A stretch of DNA of 64,000 nt from Microvirga rosea (GTDB lineage: Bacteria; Pseudomonadota; Alphaproteobacteria; Rhizobiales; Beijerinckiaceae), in the NCBI RefSeq assembly GCF_020595095.1, contig NZ_JAJDOP010000014.1, forward strand, positions 1 through 64,000, written 5' to 3'. The notes beneath the pieces are model-generated. The model did no database searches, was not told the DNA's origin, and saw only the letters and a program-made list of their open reading frames with translations. Positions 52,685 through 61,618 of this stretch are shown here, in pieces. The translations under genes were made by a program, and so were the position numbers. The first letter of the stretch is position 1; each line of letters begins with the position of its first letter.

Positions 52685-53485
52685 TCAATGCGGAATGCCA
52701 AGGTATGCATCGATGACGCGCGGATCACTTTTGACTTCCTGCGGCGTTCCATCAGCGATTTTGCGGCCGTATTCCAGCACGACGACCCGATCGGAGAGAT
52801 CCATGACAACTCCGATGTCGTGCTCGATCAAAGCAATCGTCGTCCCGAACTGCTGGTTGACCTCCAGGATAAAGCGGGACATGTCCTCCTTCTCCTCCAG
52901 GTTCATTCCGGCCATCGGTTCATCGAGCAGAAGCAGATCAGGCTCCATGGCGAGGGCGCGTCCAAGCTCCACCCGCTTCTGCAACCCATAGGGGAGCTTC
53001 CCCACCGGTGTGCGGCGGATGTGGGGGATCTGAAGGAAATCGATGATTTCTTCGACGGACCGACGATGAACGACTTCTTCGCGCAGCGCGGGACCATAGC
53101 GGAACAATTGCCAGAAGAAGTTGGCCTTCATCTTGAGAGAGCGGCCGGCCATAATGTTGTCGAGGGTGGACATGCTTTTGAAGAGAGCGACATTCTGGAA
53201 TGTACGTGCGATTCCACCGCGTGCGGCCTCGTGCGGGCGCATCTTGCGTCTTGTCTTGCCTTTGAAGGTAATGCGCCCCTCGGACGGGTAATAGAACCCG
53301 TTGATGCAATTCAACATCGACGTCTTGCCCGCGCCGTTCGGACCTATGATCGCCCGTATTTCTCCTTTCCTGATGTTAAAGGAGACATCGCTCAGTGCCT
53401 TGACGCCGCCGAATCTCAGGGAAACGCCCTCCACTGAAAGAAGCACGTCATCTGCAGCCATGTGAGGGTCAGAGGCCGACGTCAT
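52685..53485 (-). CDS. Branched-chain-type ABC transporter ATP-binding protein (LivG-like)
   Basis: A 266-residue ATPase. Walker A IIGPNGAGKTSMLNCINGFY near residue 47, GIARTFQNVALFKSMSTLDN near 93, degenerate signature LPYGLQKRVELGRALAMEP near 163 and Walker B LLLLDEPMAGMNLEEKEDMS near 183. Its ATG overlaps the upstream CoA-ligase stop by 4 bp, tying transporter and ligase translation. Confidence 0.94.
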   Translation of the reverse strand: MTSASDPHMAADDVLLSVEGVSLRFGGVKALSDVSFNIRKGEIRAIIGPNGAGKTSMLNCINGFYYPSEGRITFKGKTRRKMRPHEAARGGIARTFQNVALFKSMSTLDNIMAGRSLKMKANFFWQLFRYGPALREEVVHRRSVEEIIDFLQIPHIRRTPVGKLPYGLQKRVELGRALAMEPDLLLLDEPMAGMNLEEKEDMSRFILEVNQQFGTTIALIEHDIGVVMDLSDRVVVLEYGRKIADGTPQEVKSDPRVIDAYLGIPH

Positions 53486-55464
53486 TCTGCCGCCTCGGGA
53501 AGGAAGGTGTCGCCCTGATAGGGGTGAAGTGCCATGTCACGCAGCTTGACTCGCGCGGAAATAGTCCCTTTCCGGCCATCCTCGAATGTCACTTCCGTTG
53601 TCACGTCCGTTTCGCGGGATCCGTCATAAAGCGCCTGAATGAGGGTCGCGTATCGTTCCGCAATGAAACCGCGGCGCACCTTCTGCGTGCGCGTCAGTTC
53701 CCCGTCATCCGCATCAAGCTCCTTATGAAGAATGAGAAAGCGCTTGATCTGTGCGCCGCCCATCCGAGGCTCGTTCGAAAGCGAGCGGTTGACCTCGTTG
53801 ACGTGCTTCTCAATCATGTCATAGACGAGGGGATGACCGGAGAGCTCCTGGTATGAGGCATATGTCACGCCATTGCGTTCTGCCCAATTGCTGACAGCCA
53901 CCAAGTCTATGTTGATGAAGCAGGCGACATAGTCACGGCCGTCACCAAAGCAAACAGCCTCTTTGATGTTCGGATAGAACTTCAGCTTGTTCTCGACATA
54001 TTTGGGCGGAAAAAGAGATCCGTCGCGCAACCGACCGACGTCCTTCGCACGATCTATGATCTTGAGATGGCCTGTTGCATCGAAAAAGCCAGCATCTCCT
54101 GAGCGAACGAAGCCGTCCGGCGTCTTCGTCTCCCCCGTCTTTTCTTCATCCTTGTAGTATCCGAGGAAAACACCGGGCGAGCGATAAAGCACCTCACCGC
54201 TCTCGTCGATTCTGATCTCAACGCGTGGCGCCGGCTTCCCGACAGTGTCAGCCCGGATTTCTCCGTCCGGCTGCATGGTGATATAAACCGACGCCTCGGT
54301 CTGTCCGTACAGCTGTTTGAGATTGACGCCGATTGAACGAAAAAACCGGAAGATCTCGGGCCCAATCGCTTCACCAGCGGTGTATCCGACCTTGAGCTTG
54401 GTCATGCCATACCGGTTGCGCAAGGGTGCATAGACCGACAGGTTTCCGAGATGCCAGAGCAGCCGATTCCAAAGGCTGACATCAGGATCTTGATTGAGGA
54501 TCCTTTCACCGACTTTCCCGGCATGATCGATGAAGAACCTGAAGATGTGCCTCTTGATCGGCCCCGCGTCCTCCATTCGAACCATTGTCAGGGTCAACAG
54601 GCTCTCGAAGATACGGGGTGGCGCAAAGATATAGGTCGCTCCGATTTCGCGCCTGTCCTCCGCGATCGTCTCCGGACTTTCGGGACAGTTGACGCAGAGG
54701 CCCGCGAGGATCGCTTGCGCGTACGAAAAGATGTGGTCACCGACCCAAGCGATGGGAAGATAGGCGATGATTTCATCTTTCTCATCGAGGTTATCGAAGC
54801 CGCAACCAATCTCAGCCGCAGCGATCACGCTTTCGAAGGTCAGCATGACGCCCTTCGGGCGCCCGGTCGTGCCGGACGTATAGAGAATAATGGCGAGATC
54901 GGATCCCCTGCCCTTCTCCAATTCGTCCTGCAGGAGAGCCATGCTCACAGGATCCTTGAGCTTTTCCTTTCCGCTTTCAACGATCTTTCGAATGGGGTGC
55001 AGGCGGCTGTGGTCGTAATCCCGCAAGCCTCGATCTTCATCATATAGAATATGGTCGAGCCGTGGGAGATTGTCGGAGATCGAGATGAGTTTGTCGACCT
55101 GCTCTTGATCCTGCACCGCCGCGTGAGTGACCTCGGCATGAGCGAGCACATAGGCCATCTCGTCCGCAACGGAGTCGGCATAAACCGGAATCGGTGTCGC
55201 ACCGATCCATTGCGCCGCCATGATCGTCCAGTACAAGTACGGGCGGTTATGACCGATGACGGCGATTTTGCCTCCCCGCTGCAGGCCAAGTCCCAAGAGA
55301 CCTGCGGCATAGGCCCTGACGATGTCGTGAACCTCGCCCCAGGTCCAAGATTGCCAGATGCCGAGGTCCTTATGACGGAAGGCCGTGCGCTGAGGGCGAA
55401 GACGTGCATTGCTGACGATCAGCTTCGGGAATGTATCCTCGCGCGAGTCAGCAGTCGCCGTCAC
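53482..55464 (-). CDS. Long-chain acyl-CoA synthetase-like AMP-forming ligase
   Basis: A 660-residue adenylate-forming enzyme. The GTG at 55464 is chosen because AAGGAGGAGG stands about 6 bp upstream; the open frame extends to 55545 without a good site. The AMP-binding signature is AIILYTSGTTGRPKGVMLTF, followed by AYLPIAWVGDHIF, LYGQTEASVYITMQPDGEI, VRSGDAGFFDATGHLKIIDR and KYVENKLKFYPNIKEAVCFG. The long form with a large insert resembles FadD15/ACSL-type synthetases. It begins the operon containing the second liv-type importer, so it may activate the imported acid in the cytoplasm. Confidence 0.9.
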   Translation of the reverse strand: MTATADSREDTFPKLIVSNARLRPQRTAFRHKDLGIWQSWTWGEVHDIVRAYAAGLLGLGLQRGGKIAVIGHNRPYLYWTIMAAQWIGATPIPVYADSVADEMAYVLAHAEVTHAAVQDQEQVDKLISISDNLPRLDHILYDEDRGLRDYDHSRLHPIRKIVESGKEKLKDPVSMALLQDELEKGRGSDLAIILYTSGTTGRPKGVMLTFESVIAAAEIGCGFDNLDEKDEIIAYLPIAWVGDHIFSYAQAILAGLCVNCPESPETIAEDRREIGATYIFAPPRIFESLLTLTMVRMEDAGPIKRHIFRFFIDHAGKVGERILNQDPDVSLWNRLLWHLGNLSVYAPLRNRYGMTKLKVGYTAGEAIGPEIFRFFRSIGVNLKQLYGQTEASVYITMQPDGEIRADTVGKPAPRVEIRIDESGEVLYRSPGVFLGYYKDEEKTGETKTPDGFVRSGDAGFFDATGHLKIIDRAKDVGRLRDGSLFPPKYVENKLKFYPNIKEAVCFGDGRDYVACFINIDLVAVSNWAERNGVTYASYQELSGHPLVYDMIEKHVNEVNRSLSNEPRMGGAQIKRFLILHKELDADDGELTRTQKVRRGFIAERYATLIQALYDGSRETDVTTEVTFEDGRKGTISARVKLRDMALHPYQGDTFLPEAAE

Positions 55465-55720
55465 CGACGCCTCCTCCTTGACGCGACGTGCTTTATGCAC
55501 GCCGTGCGGCTTCGTTTCCTCTGCGGCGCAGTTTTTCCTACGCACATCGCCGGCTTGGCCAGCTTAAGCCCCTTGGGGCCGTTTGCAGGCATTCTGTATC
55601 GCGCTTGCCATTCCGACAAGGGCCAAGCGCCCTTCGCCCCCCACTACGATGGGCTAATGCGGCCCGCTCGTCGGACCGGGAAGCAGCCAAGGACGTGAAC
55701 GCATTTTTTCAGGCACAGCT
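55465..55720. other. Intergenic region, no gene seen
   Basis: About 256 bp upstream of the divergent CoA-ligase gene and the ECF-like promoter at 55721. No convincing gene; an in-frame extension of the ligase gene to 55545 lies here but shows no family sequence. A small inverted repeat GCCCCTTGGGGC occurs near 55568. Confidence 0.4.
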
Positions 55721-55747
55721 GGAATAATGTGCCTACCGGGAGCGTCT
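55721..55747 (+). promoter_or_regulatory. ECF sigma-factor promoter candidate
   Basis: GGAAT (55721-55725), 17-bp spacer, CGTCT (55743-55747), 37 bp upstream of the secreted-repeat gene start. The GGAA(C/T)-N16/17-CGT(T/C) layout is standard for ECF promoters, and an ECF sigma gene is the second gene downstream, so autoregulation is likely. EcfG could use it too. Confidence 0.6.
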
Positions 55748-55783
55748 TTCATTCAGGTCAGTTCCGACCTGGGGAGAAACGTC

Positions 55784-56173
55784 ATGATGAAAACGACTTT
55801 CTGCGCCGCCATAGGTGTAGCAGCCCTGCTTTTCGCAGGCGCAGCGTCTGCTCAGACCGCTATGCCCGCTAAAACGGCTGAGACGTCGAAGGGAAAAGCT
55901 CTCGTCGACGCGAAGGGCATGACCCTTTATACCTTCGATCGGGATGCGGCTGGGAAATCGAACTGCAACGGGACCTGCGCACAGAATTGGCCGCCGCTTA
56001 TGGCCGATGCAAGCGCCAAAGCCTCCGGCGAGTGGAGCACGGTCAAGCGCGAGGACGGGTCCATGCAATGGGCCTATAAGGGAAAACCACTCTATACCTG
56101 GGTCAAGGATACCAAGCCGGGCGACGTTACAGGCGACGGCGTCAACAACATCTGGCATATTGCGGCACCGTAG
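55784..56173 (+). CDS. Secreted repeat protein of unknown function (COG4315/PF03640 type)
   Basis: A 129-residue exported protein. The ATG at 55784 is preceded by GGGGAGA; the next ATG is adjacent. Signal peptide MMKTTFCAAIGVAALLFAGA with cleavage near ASA-QT. The mature part has two copies of the family repeat: ALVDAKGMTLYTFDRDAAGK with the C-N-G-T-C-A-Q-N-W-P-P segment, and AYKGKPLYTWVKDTKPGDVT ending WHIAAP. These small periplasmic proteins often precede ECF sigma/anti-sigma pairs. Function unknown; redox or surface-stress roles have been guessed for the family. Confidence 0.88.
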   Translation: MMKTTFCAAIGVAALLFAGAASAQTAMPAKTAETSKGKALVDAKGMTLYTFDRDAAGKSNCNGTCAQNWPPLMADASAKASGEWSTVKREDGSMQWAYKGKPLYTWVKDTKPGDVTGDGVNNIWHIAAP

Positions 56174-56194
56174 TCGCGAGCGTCAAAGACGAGA

Positions 56195-56713
56195 GTGTCC
56201 GCCTTGGACGAGATTGCTGCTCTTCTGGAACCCCTGATTCCGAGCCTGAGGCGCCATGCCTGGGCTCTTCTCAGGGACAGTGAGATGGCTGACGATCTCG
56301 TCCAGGATACCCTTGAGCGCGCGATCACTCGGTGGGCCTCCCGAAAGCGGGATGGCAATCTGAAGCCTTGGCTCTTTGCCATCCAGCACAATCTTTTCAT
56401 TGATCGGGTGCGTCGGCAGAACCGACGAGGTGTTCAGGTCGGCACCGAGGAACTGGGGGAGTTGGCTTCTCCGGACGCTAGCCCGGAAGAACATACAGGG
56501 CTTCACGATGTTCTCGCGGCGTTGGACTCTCTTCCGGAAGAGCAACGATCCGTCATGCTCCTCGTGAGTGTAGAGGATTTGTCCTATGAGGACGCAGCGA
56601 AGGCTCTTGCAATTCCGGTCGGCACGGTGATGTCGCGGTTGAGCAGAGCTCGGGAAAGGATGAGACGATATCTGGAAACCGGACGAGCGACAGTGCTCAG
56701 GAGAGTTAAATGA
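56195..56713 (+). CDS. ECF RNA polymerase sigma factor
   Basis: A 172-residue sigma-70-family ECF factor, starting at GTG 56195. Region 2 runs through LRRHAWALLRDSEMADDLVQ and ITRWASRKRDGNLKPWLFAI to HNLFIDRVRRQNRR; region 4 shows LDSLPEEQRSVMLLVSVEDL and the helix-turn-helix YEDAAKALAIPVGTVMSRLS. It overlaps the anti-sigma gene by 4 bp, so the pair is made in fixed ratio. It probably directs transcription of its own operon from the promoter at 55721. Confidence 0.93.
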   Translation: MSALDEIAALLEPLIPSLRRHAWALLRDSEMADDLVQDTLERAITRWASRKRDGNLKPWLFAIQHNLFIDRVRRQNRRGVQVGTEELGELASPDASPEEHTGLHDVLAALDSLPEEQRSVMLLVSVEDLSYEDAAKALAIPVGTVMSRLSRARERMRRYLETGRATVLRRVK

Positions 56714-57525
56714 CGGCGGAGAGGCCAATCGGGGAAGACGACCTCCACGCCTATGTGGATGGCCACCTGCGTCCGGAGCGCCGCGCCGCCATTGACGACT
56801 ATCTTAAGGCCCATCCGGACGCCGCCGCGCAGGTTTCTTCCTATGTCCAGCACCGTGAGGAGCTTCGGCAGCGCCTCAGCGCCAAGGGCAGCGAGCCTAT
56901 CCCGACTCGGCTCCGGGTCGCGAACATCATGGCGGCCCGAAAGCGGAGCCCGCTCCGTGACTGGCAGCGGTCAGCCGCGGCGGCGGCAATTTGGCTTCTG
57001 GTTGGCTCGATCCTCGGAGCGACCAGCCACGCCTGGATTGTATCGAAAAGCGGTTCTGCAAATGACGGAACGCAGCAGGTGGGTCAGGAAGCGATCGCCG
57101 CATATCGAACGTATGTGACGGAAACCGCTCACCCTGTCGAGGTCGGAGCCAGCCAGGAAGCTCATCTGGTTCAGTGGCTGTCCCGGCGTGTCGGGAAGCC
57201 GCTTCACGCACCTGATCTGACAGGACAAGGGTATCGCCTCATAGGCGGGCGGCTGCTTCCGGCGGAGGCTTCCCCGGCAGCGCTCTTCATGTATGAGGAT
57301 AGTTCCGGCAGGCGCCTGACCCTTTATGCGCGAACCGATAAAGAGGAATCCTCGTCATCCTTCCGCTTCGAGTCGCAAGGAGATATTTCCGCCTTTTCTT
57401 GGATCGACAAGAATCTCTCCTATGTGATCACCGGGCGAATTGACCGAAATGCACTCCTGAAGATTGCCGAGACAGTTTATCACCAAAGCGAGACTGTTTC
57501 CTCAGACCCAAGGGGAAAGCTCTAG
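56710..57525 (+). CDS. Transmembrane anti-sigma factor
   Basis: A 271-residue protein: cytoplasmic sigma-binding region of about 85 residues (IGEDDLHAYVDGHLRPERRA, typical of anti-sigma N-termini, without a zinc His-x3-Cys-x2-Cys motif), one transmembrane helix near residues 90-108 (AAAAAIWLLVGSILGATSHA), and a periplasmic domain of about 160 residues (VQWLSRRVGKPLHAPDL, GYRLIGGRLLPAEA). It would hold the ECF factor at the membrane until an extracytoplasmic signal releases it. The periplasmic part is the sensor and may touch the co-encoded secreted-repeat protein. Confidence 0.9.
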   Translation: MTAERPIGEDDLHAYVDGHLRPERRAAIDDYLKAHPDAAAQVSSYVQHREELRQRLSAKGSEPIPTRLRVANIMAARKRSPLRDWQRSAAAAAIWLLVGSILGATSHAWIVSKSGSANDGTQQVGQEAIAAYRTYVTETAHPVEVGASQEAHLVQWLSRRVGKPLHAPDLTGQGYRLIGGRLLPAEASPAALFMYEDSSGRRLTLYARTDKEESSSSFRFESQGDISAFSWIDKNLSYVITGRIDRNALLKIAETVYHQSETVSSDPRGKL

Positions 57526-57659
57526 GACAGGGCAACGCGGCAGGTCCGTCTGCGGTGACACACGAGCGGAAGAACGACAGCATGCAAGGCGCAAGCAGAA
57601 GCCCTTAGCGCAGCGACAACAGGCATATCTGCCCGGAGTGATGAGGAAGACAGCCTTTG

Positions 57660-57938
57660 TCATCCGGCATCACTCTCCAGTGGGCCGAGCTCCCTCGGGC
57701 CGGCCACCTGTTTTTCGATTGGACTTTCCGCGGCGTGAAAGGTTCGCAGCGCCTTGATGACAAGAGGCTCCAGCTTGTCTCCCTTCTGGTTTGCATATGT
57801 CGTAATGGTATCCCGCATATGGGGCGTCCAAAAGGCCGCCAGGTGGTCACGGATTCCGGCAACAGCTTGCTCTTCGGGATATGATTTGAAGAAGCTCGCG
57901 ATTTGGTTGGCGGTGCGGACCAGTTTTTCCGTGCTCAT
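57660..57938 (-). CDS. fdsD: NAD-dependent formate dehydrogenase delta subunit
   Basis: A 92-residue FdsD-family protein: TEKLVRTANQIASFFKSYPE, then AGIRDHLAAFWTPHMRDTI near residue 27, the usual FdsD wording. It is needed for assembly or stability of the molybdenum formate dehydrogenase. Last gene of the minus-strand run fdsG-fdsB-fdsA-fdhD-fdsD, overlapping the upstream gene by 4 bp. The C-terminus extends about 15 residues beyond the usual end. Confidence 0.92.
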   Translation of the reverse strand: MSTEKLVRTANQIASFFKSYPEEQAVAGIRDHLAAFWTPHMRDTITTYANQKGDKLEPLVIKALRTFHAAESPIEKQVAGPRELGPLESDAG

Positions 57939-58777
57939 GACGATGCATCCGGCAAGCTCAGGCGCTCGCGGCCGTGGAAGACCGTCATCGTATCATGGCG
58001 AGCGAGGGCGATCAGCGTCATATCGTGGAGACGTGCACGCTCCAAGGCAAGTGATGTGGGAGCCGAAATAGTCACGAGTGTCCGTCCGCCGAAGGACGCG
58101 ACCTTCTCCACCAATTCATAGGAGCATCGGCTCGTCATGATGAAGAAGCCCTCGTTCGGGGGAGTGGATGATCGAAGAAGAGCGCCGATAAGTTTGTCCA
58201 GTGCATTGTGGCGCCCCACATCTTCCCGCACGGCGCACACATTGCCGCCCAGGTCCGCCCATGCGGCAGCATGAACCGCGTGGGTCGCCTCATTGAGTGG
58301 TTGATTTACTTCAAGAGCCGCAAGAGCTTTAAGGACATGCTCAGGGGACAGGCTCGGTGCGTGTCCAGAGACCGGCCGCGCCTTCGGCAGCGCATCCAAA
58401 TCCTCGATCCCGCAAAGGCCGCATCCTGTGCCGCCGGCCAAAGCGCGTTTGCGCGCCAGATGTGCGTGGAGCCGCTCTGACGAGAGGTCCATCATGATCT
58501 TTATCCCTCGCTCCTCCCGTTCGATATGAATAGAGCGGATATCGTCAACTTGGCCAATAACACCTTCTGTCAAGCTGAAGCCGACAGCAAAATCCTCAAG
58601 ATCTGCAGGACTTGCCATCATGACGGCGAAGGGCATGCCGGCATAGACGATGTTCACGGGCTCCTCGGCTGGAACGAAACGCTCTACAGAGAGACAGCTA
58701 CCGCTGCCGAACGAGATCACATGAGGCCTGACCTCGACACTAACCGGAAGGACGGATCGGGTTTTACTCCGCGGCAT
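57935..58777 (-). CDS. fdhD: Formate dehydrogenase accessory sulfurtransferase FdhD (FdsC)
   Basis: A 280-residue FdhD-family protein that transfers sulfur to the molybdenum cofactor before insertion into the catalytic subunit. The sulfur-carrying pair is Cys119 and Cys122 in GGTGCGLCGIEDLD; AVCAVREDVGRHNALDKLIG (about residue 180) and FIMTSRCSYELVEKVA near 215 are conserved. In the fdsGBACD operon of Cupriavidus this position is called fdsC. It overlaps fdsA by 14 bp and fdsD by 4 bp. Confidence 0.94.
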   Translation of the reverse strand: MPRSKTRSVLPVSVEVRPHVISFGSGSCLSVERFVPAEEPVNIVYAGMPFAVMMASPADLEDFAVGFSLTEGVIGQVDDIRSIHIEREERGIKIMMDLSSERLHAHLARKRALAGGTGCGLCGIEDLDALPKARPVSGHAPSLSPEHVLKALAALEVNQPLNEATHAVHAAAWADLGGNVCAVREDVGRHNALDKLIGALLRSSTPPNEGFFIMTSRCSYELVEKVASFGGRTLVTISAPTSLALERARLHDMTLIALARHDTMTVFHGRERLSLPDASS

Positions 58778-61607
58778 CGAGCTTTGTCTCGATGCGCTTG
58801 AGGGTGCGATCCTCCTCCAGGAATTTCTCCTGCCAGTCGGACATTCTGTTCGTGCGTCGCACTTGTACCGCTGTCACCTTGTATTCCGGACAGCTCGTCG
58901 CCCAGTCCGAATAATCCGTCGTCACGACGTTGGCGCCGGTTTTGGCATGATGGAACGTCGTATACACGACGCCCGGCTGCATCCGCTCGCTGATCCGGGC
59001 TCGCAATGCGATAGCGCCGGAACGACTTTCCAGAGATACCATATCTCCGTCTTCGACTCCCCGACTCTCCGCATCGAAGGGATGAATTTCGAGGACGTCC
59101 TCCTCATGCCACCGGCTGTTCTCGGTGCGGCGCGTCTGCGCCCCGACATTGTATTGGCTTAAGATCCGTCCTGTAGTCAGGAGCAGAGGGAAACGAGGCC
59201 CTGTACGTTCCTCGGTCGGAATGAACTCGGTCAGCATGAACTTGCCCTTGCCTCGTACAAACCGGTCCACATGCATCGTCGGAGTACCATGGGGCGCTGC
59301 ATCGTTGCATGGCCACTGGACGGATCCCAACGCCTCGATCTTCTCGTACGAGACGCCGGCGAAGGTCGGCGTCAGTCGCGCGATCTCGTCCATGATTTCG
59401 CTCGGATGCGCATAGGACATCTCATAGCCGAGGGCATTGGAAAGCGCGATTGTCACCTCCCAATCGGCCATTCCAGCAAGAGGAGACATGACTTTTCGAA
59501 CACGGTTGATGCGCCGTTCCGCATTCGTAAATGTCCCATCCTTCTCAAGGAATGAGGAGCCCGGGAGAAAGACATGGGCGTATTTCGCGGTTTCATTGAG
59601 GAAGATGTCCTGAATGACGACACACTCCATGGACCGCAGGCCGGCCGTCACATGCTGTGTGTCCGGATCCGATTGTGCAATATCTTCGCCCTGAATATAG
59701 AGCCCCTTGAAGCGACCATCGACGGCCTCATCAAGCATATTCGGTATGCGAAGGCCCGGCTCGCCTTTGAGCGGTACGTTCCAGAGAGCCTCGAACATGT
59801 TTCGGGTGGCATCATCCGATACATGCCGGTAACCGGAAAACTCGTGCGGAAAGGATCCCATATCACAGGAACCCTGCACGTTGTTCTGCCCGCGCAAGGG
59901 GTTAACGCCGACACCGATACGCCCGAGATTTCCCGTCGCCATGGCAAGGTTCGCCATACCCATGACCATGGTAGACCCCTGGCTGTGCTCGGTTACACCC
60001 AGCCCGTAGTAAATCGCCGCGTTGCCCCCTCTCGCGTAAAGCCGCGTGGCTCCACGAACGTCGGAAGCTCGCACGCCCGTCAAGTGCTCGACCGCCTCCG
60101 GCGCATGTCTTTCGTCAGCAATGAAGCGGGCCCAGGATTCGAAATCCGCCAGTTCGCAGCGTTGGCGCACGTAATCTTCATTGACAAGACCTTCCGTCAC
60201 GACCACATGGGCGATGGCATTGATCAACGCGACATTGGTGCCCGGAAGGAGCTGCAGATGATAATCCGCAGTAACATGGGGAGACCTTACCAGATCGATA
60301 CGGCGAGGATCGATCACGATGAGGCGAGCGCCCTCACGAAGACGACGCTTCATGCGGGAGGCGAAGACGGGATGTCCGTCCGTCGGGTTGGCCCCGATGA
60401 CCACGATCACGTCAGCATGCGCGACCGACGCAAAATCCTGAGTACCGGCGGATGTTCCAAGGGTGGTCTTAAGACCATACCCGGTTGGAGAATGGCAGAC
60501 GCGAGCGCAGGTATCGACATTGTTGTTACCGAACCCGGCGCGAACAAGCTTCTGGACCAGAAAGGTCTCCTCGTTCGTGCAACGCGACGACGTGATCCCG
60601 CCAATGGAGTCGACGCCGTACTGTGCCTGAATGCGCTTGAATTCCTTTGCGGCGTAATCGATCGCCTCCTCCCAGGAAACCACCCGCCATGGGTCAGTGA
60701 TCTTCTTGCGGATCATCGGCGTCGTGATGCGATCCTTGTGAGTCGCATAGCCCCATGCGAAACGGCCTTTGACGCAAGAGTGGCCTTCGTTCGCTTTCCC
60801 ATCCTTGTACGGCACCATGCGTACGACGGTGCTGCCTTTCATTTCCGCCTTGAAGGAACATCCAACCCCGCAATAGGCGCATGTGGTAACGACCGAATGT
60901 TCGGGCTTCCCGAGACTGATCACGCTCTTCTCATTGAGTGTCGCCGTCGGGCAGGCTTGTACGCACGCTCCACATGAAACGCATTCGGAACCAAAGAAGT
61001 TCGTACCGCCGGGTGAAACGCGGGAGTCGAATCCACGCCCCTCAATCGTCAACGCGAATGTTCCTTGAACCTCCTCGCAAGCACGCACGCAGCGAGAGCA
61101 GACGATGCACTTCGAATCCTCGAAAGAGAAGTAGGGATTGGACGCATCGGTCCGAGCCTCAAGGTGGTTCTCACCCGCATACCCATACCGGACGTCCCGC
61201 AGCCCCACATCCCCGGCCATGTCCTGAAGCTCGCAATCCCCATTGGCCGAGCAGGTGAGGCAATCGAGCGGATGGTCCGAAATGTAAAGCTCCATGACCC
61301 CGCGCCGCAGATCTGCCAGACGCGGCGTCTGGGTATGGACCACCATGCCGGCTGCGACCGGCGTCGTGCAGGAAGCGGGCGTTCCTTTCCGCCCCTCGAT
61401 CTCCACAAGGCAGAGGCGGCATGAGCCAAAGGCCTCGAGCATATCGGTGGCGCAGAGCTTTGGGATTTTCGTACCCATCATCATGGCTGCCGCCATGACG
61501 GATGTTTCTGCCGGCACGGTTACCGCTTGTCCGTCGATCGTCAGGGTAACCATCGTCTCCGATTTGCCGAGAGGTGTGCCATAGTCCACTTCTTGGATGA
61601 GAGCCAT
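58764..61607 (-). CDS. fdsA: NAD-dependent formate dehydrogenase alpha subunit (molybdenum, Cys type)
   Basis: A 947-residue catalytic subunit oxidising formate to CO2. The ATG at 61607 (MALIQEVDYGTPLG) follows GAGGAG; the frame stays open upstream but without family sequence. Clusters in order: [2Fe-2S] Cys52, 63, 66, 80; His112/Cys116, 119, 125; two ferredoxin-type sets Cys167-177 and Cys209-219; [4Fe-4S] Cys243, 246, 250, 278. The Mo ligand is Cys371 in DTCARVCHSPTGYG, not selenocysteine. The C-terminal molydopterin dinucleotide-binding domain includes LLTTGRILSQYNVG. Electrons pass to FdsB. Confidence 0.97.
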   Translation of the reverse strand: MALIQEVDYGTPLGKSETMVTLTIDGQAVTVPAETSVMAAAMMMGTKIPKLCATDMLEAFGSCRLCLVEIEGRKGTPASCTTPVAAGMVVHTQTPRLADLRRGVMELYISDHPLDCLTCSANGDCELQDMAGDVGLRDVRYGYAGENHLEARTDASNPYFSFEDSKCIVCSRCVRACEEVQGTFALTIEGRGFDSRVSPGGTNFFGSECVSCGACVQACPTATLNEKSVISLGKPEHSVVTTCAYCGVGCSFKAEMKGSTVVRMVPYKDGKANEGHSCVKGRFAWGYATHKDRITTPMIRKKITDPWRVVSWEEAIDYAAKEFKRIQAQYGVDSIGGITSSRCTNEETFLVQKLVRAGFGNNNVDTCARVCHSPTGYGLKTTLGTSAGTQDFASVAHADVIVVIGANPTDGHPVFASRMKRRLREGARLIVIDPRRIDLVRSPHVTADYHLQLLPGTNVALINAIAHVVVTEGLVNEDYVRQRCELADFESWARFIADERHAPEAVEHLTGVRASDVRGATRLYARGGNAAIYYGLGVTEHSQGSTMVMGMANLAMATGNLGRIGVGVNPLRGQNNVQGSCDMGSFPHEFSGYRHVSDDATRNMFEALWNVPLKGEPGLRIPNMLDEAVDGRFKGLYIQGEDIAQSDPDTQHVTAGLRSMECVVIQDIFLNETAKYAHVFLPGSSFLEKDGTFTNAERRINRVRKVMSPLAGMADWEVTIALSNALGYEMSYAHPSEIMDEIARLTPTFAGVSYEKIEALGSVQWPCNDAAPHGTPTMHVDRFVRGKGKFMLTEFIPTEERTGPRFPLLLTTGRILSQYNVGAQTRRTENSRWHEEDVLEIHPFDAESRGVEDGDMVSLESRSGAIALRARISERMQPGVVYTTFHHAKTGANVVTTDYSDWATSCPEYKVTAVQVRRTNRMSDWQEKFLEEDRTLKRIETKLDAAE

Positions 61608-61618
61608 TGTGCTGCTCC

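Noticed and set aside
52079..53437. 452-codon plus-strand open frame opposite the second livH/livG genes
   Set aside because: It spans two well-supported transporter genes and their gap on the opposite strand and shows no domain signature.
59574..60977. 467-codon plus-strand open frame opposite fdsA
   Set aside because: It lies entirely within fdsA, whose cofactor ligands and motifs are all present on the minus strand.
58764..61607. Selenocysteine formate dehydrogenase
   Set aside because: The molybdenum ligand position is a Cys codon (residue 371) and no in-frame TGA occurs.
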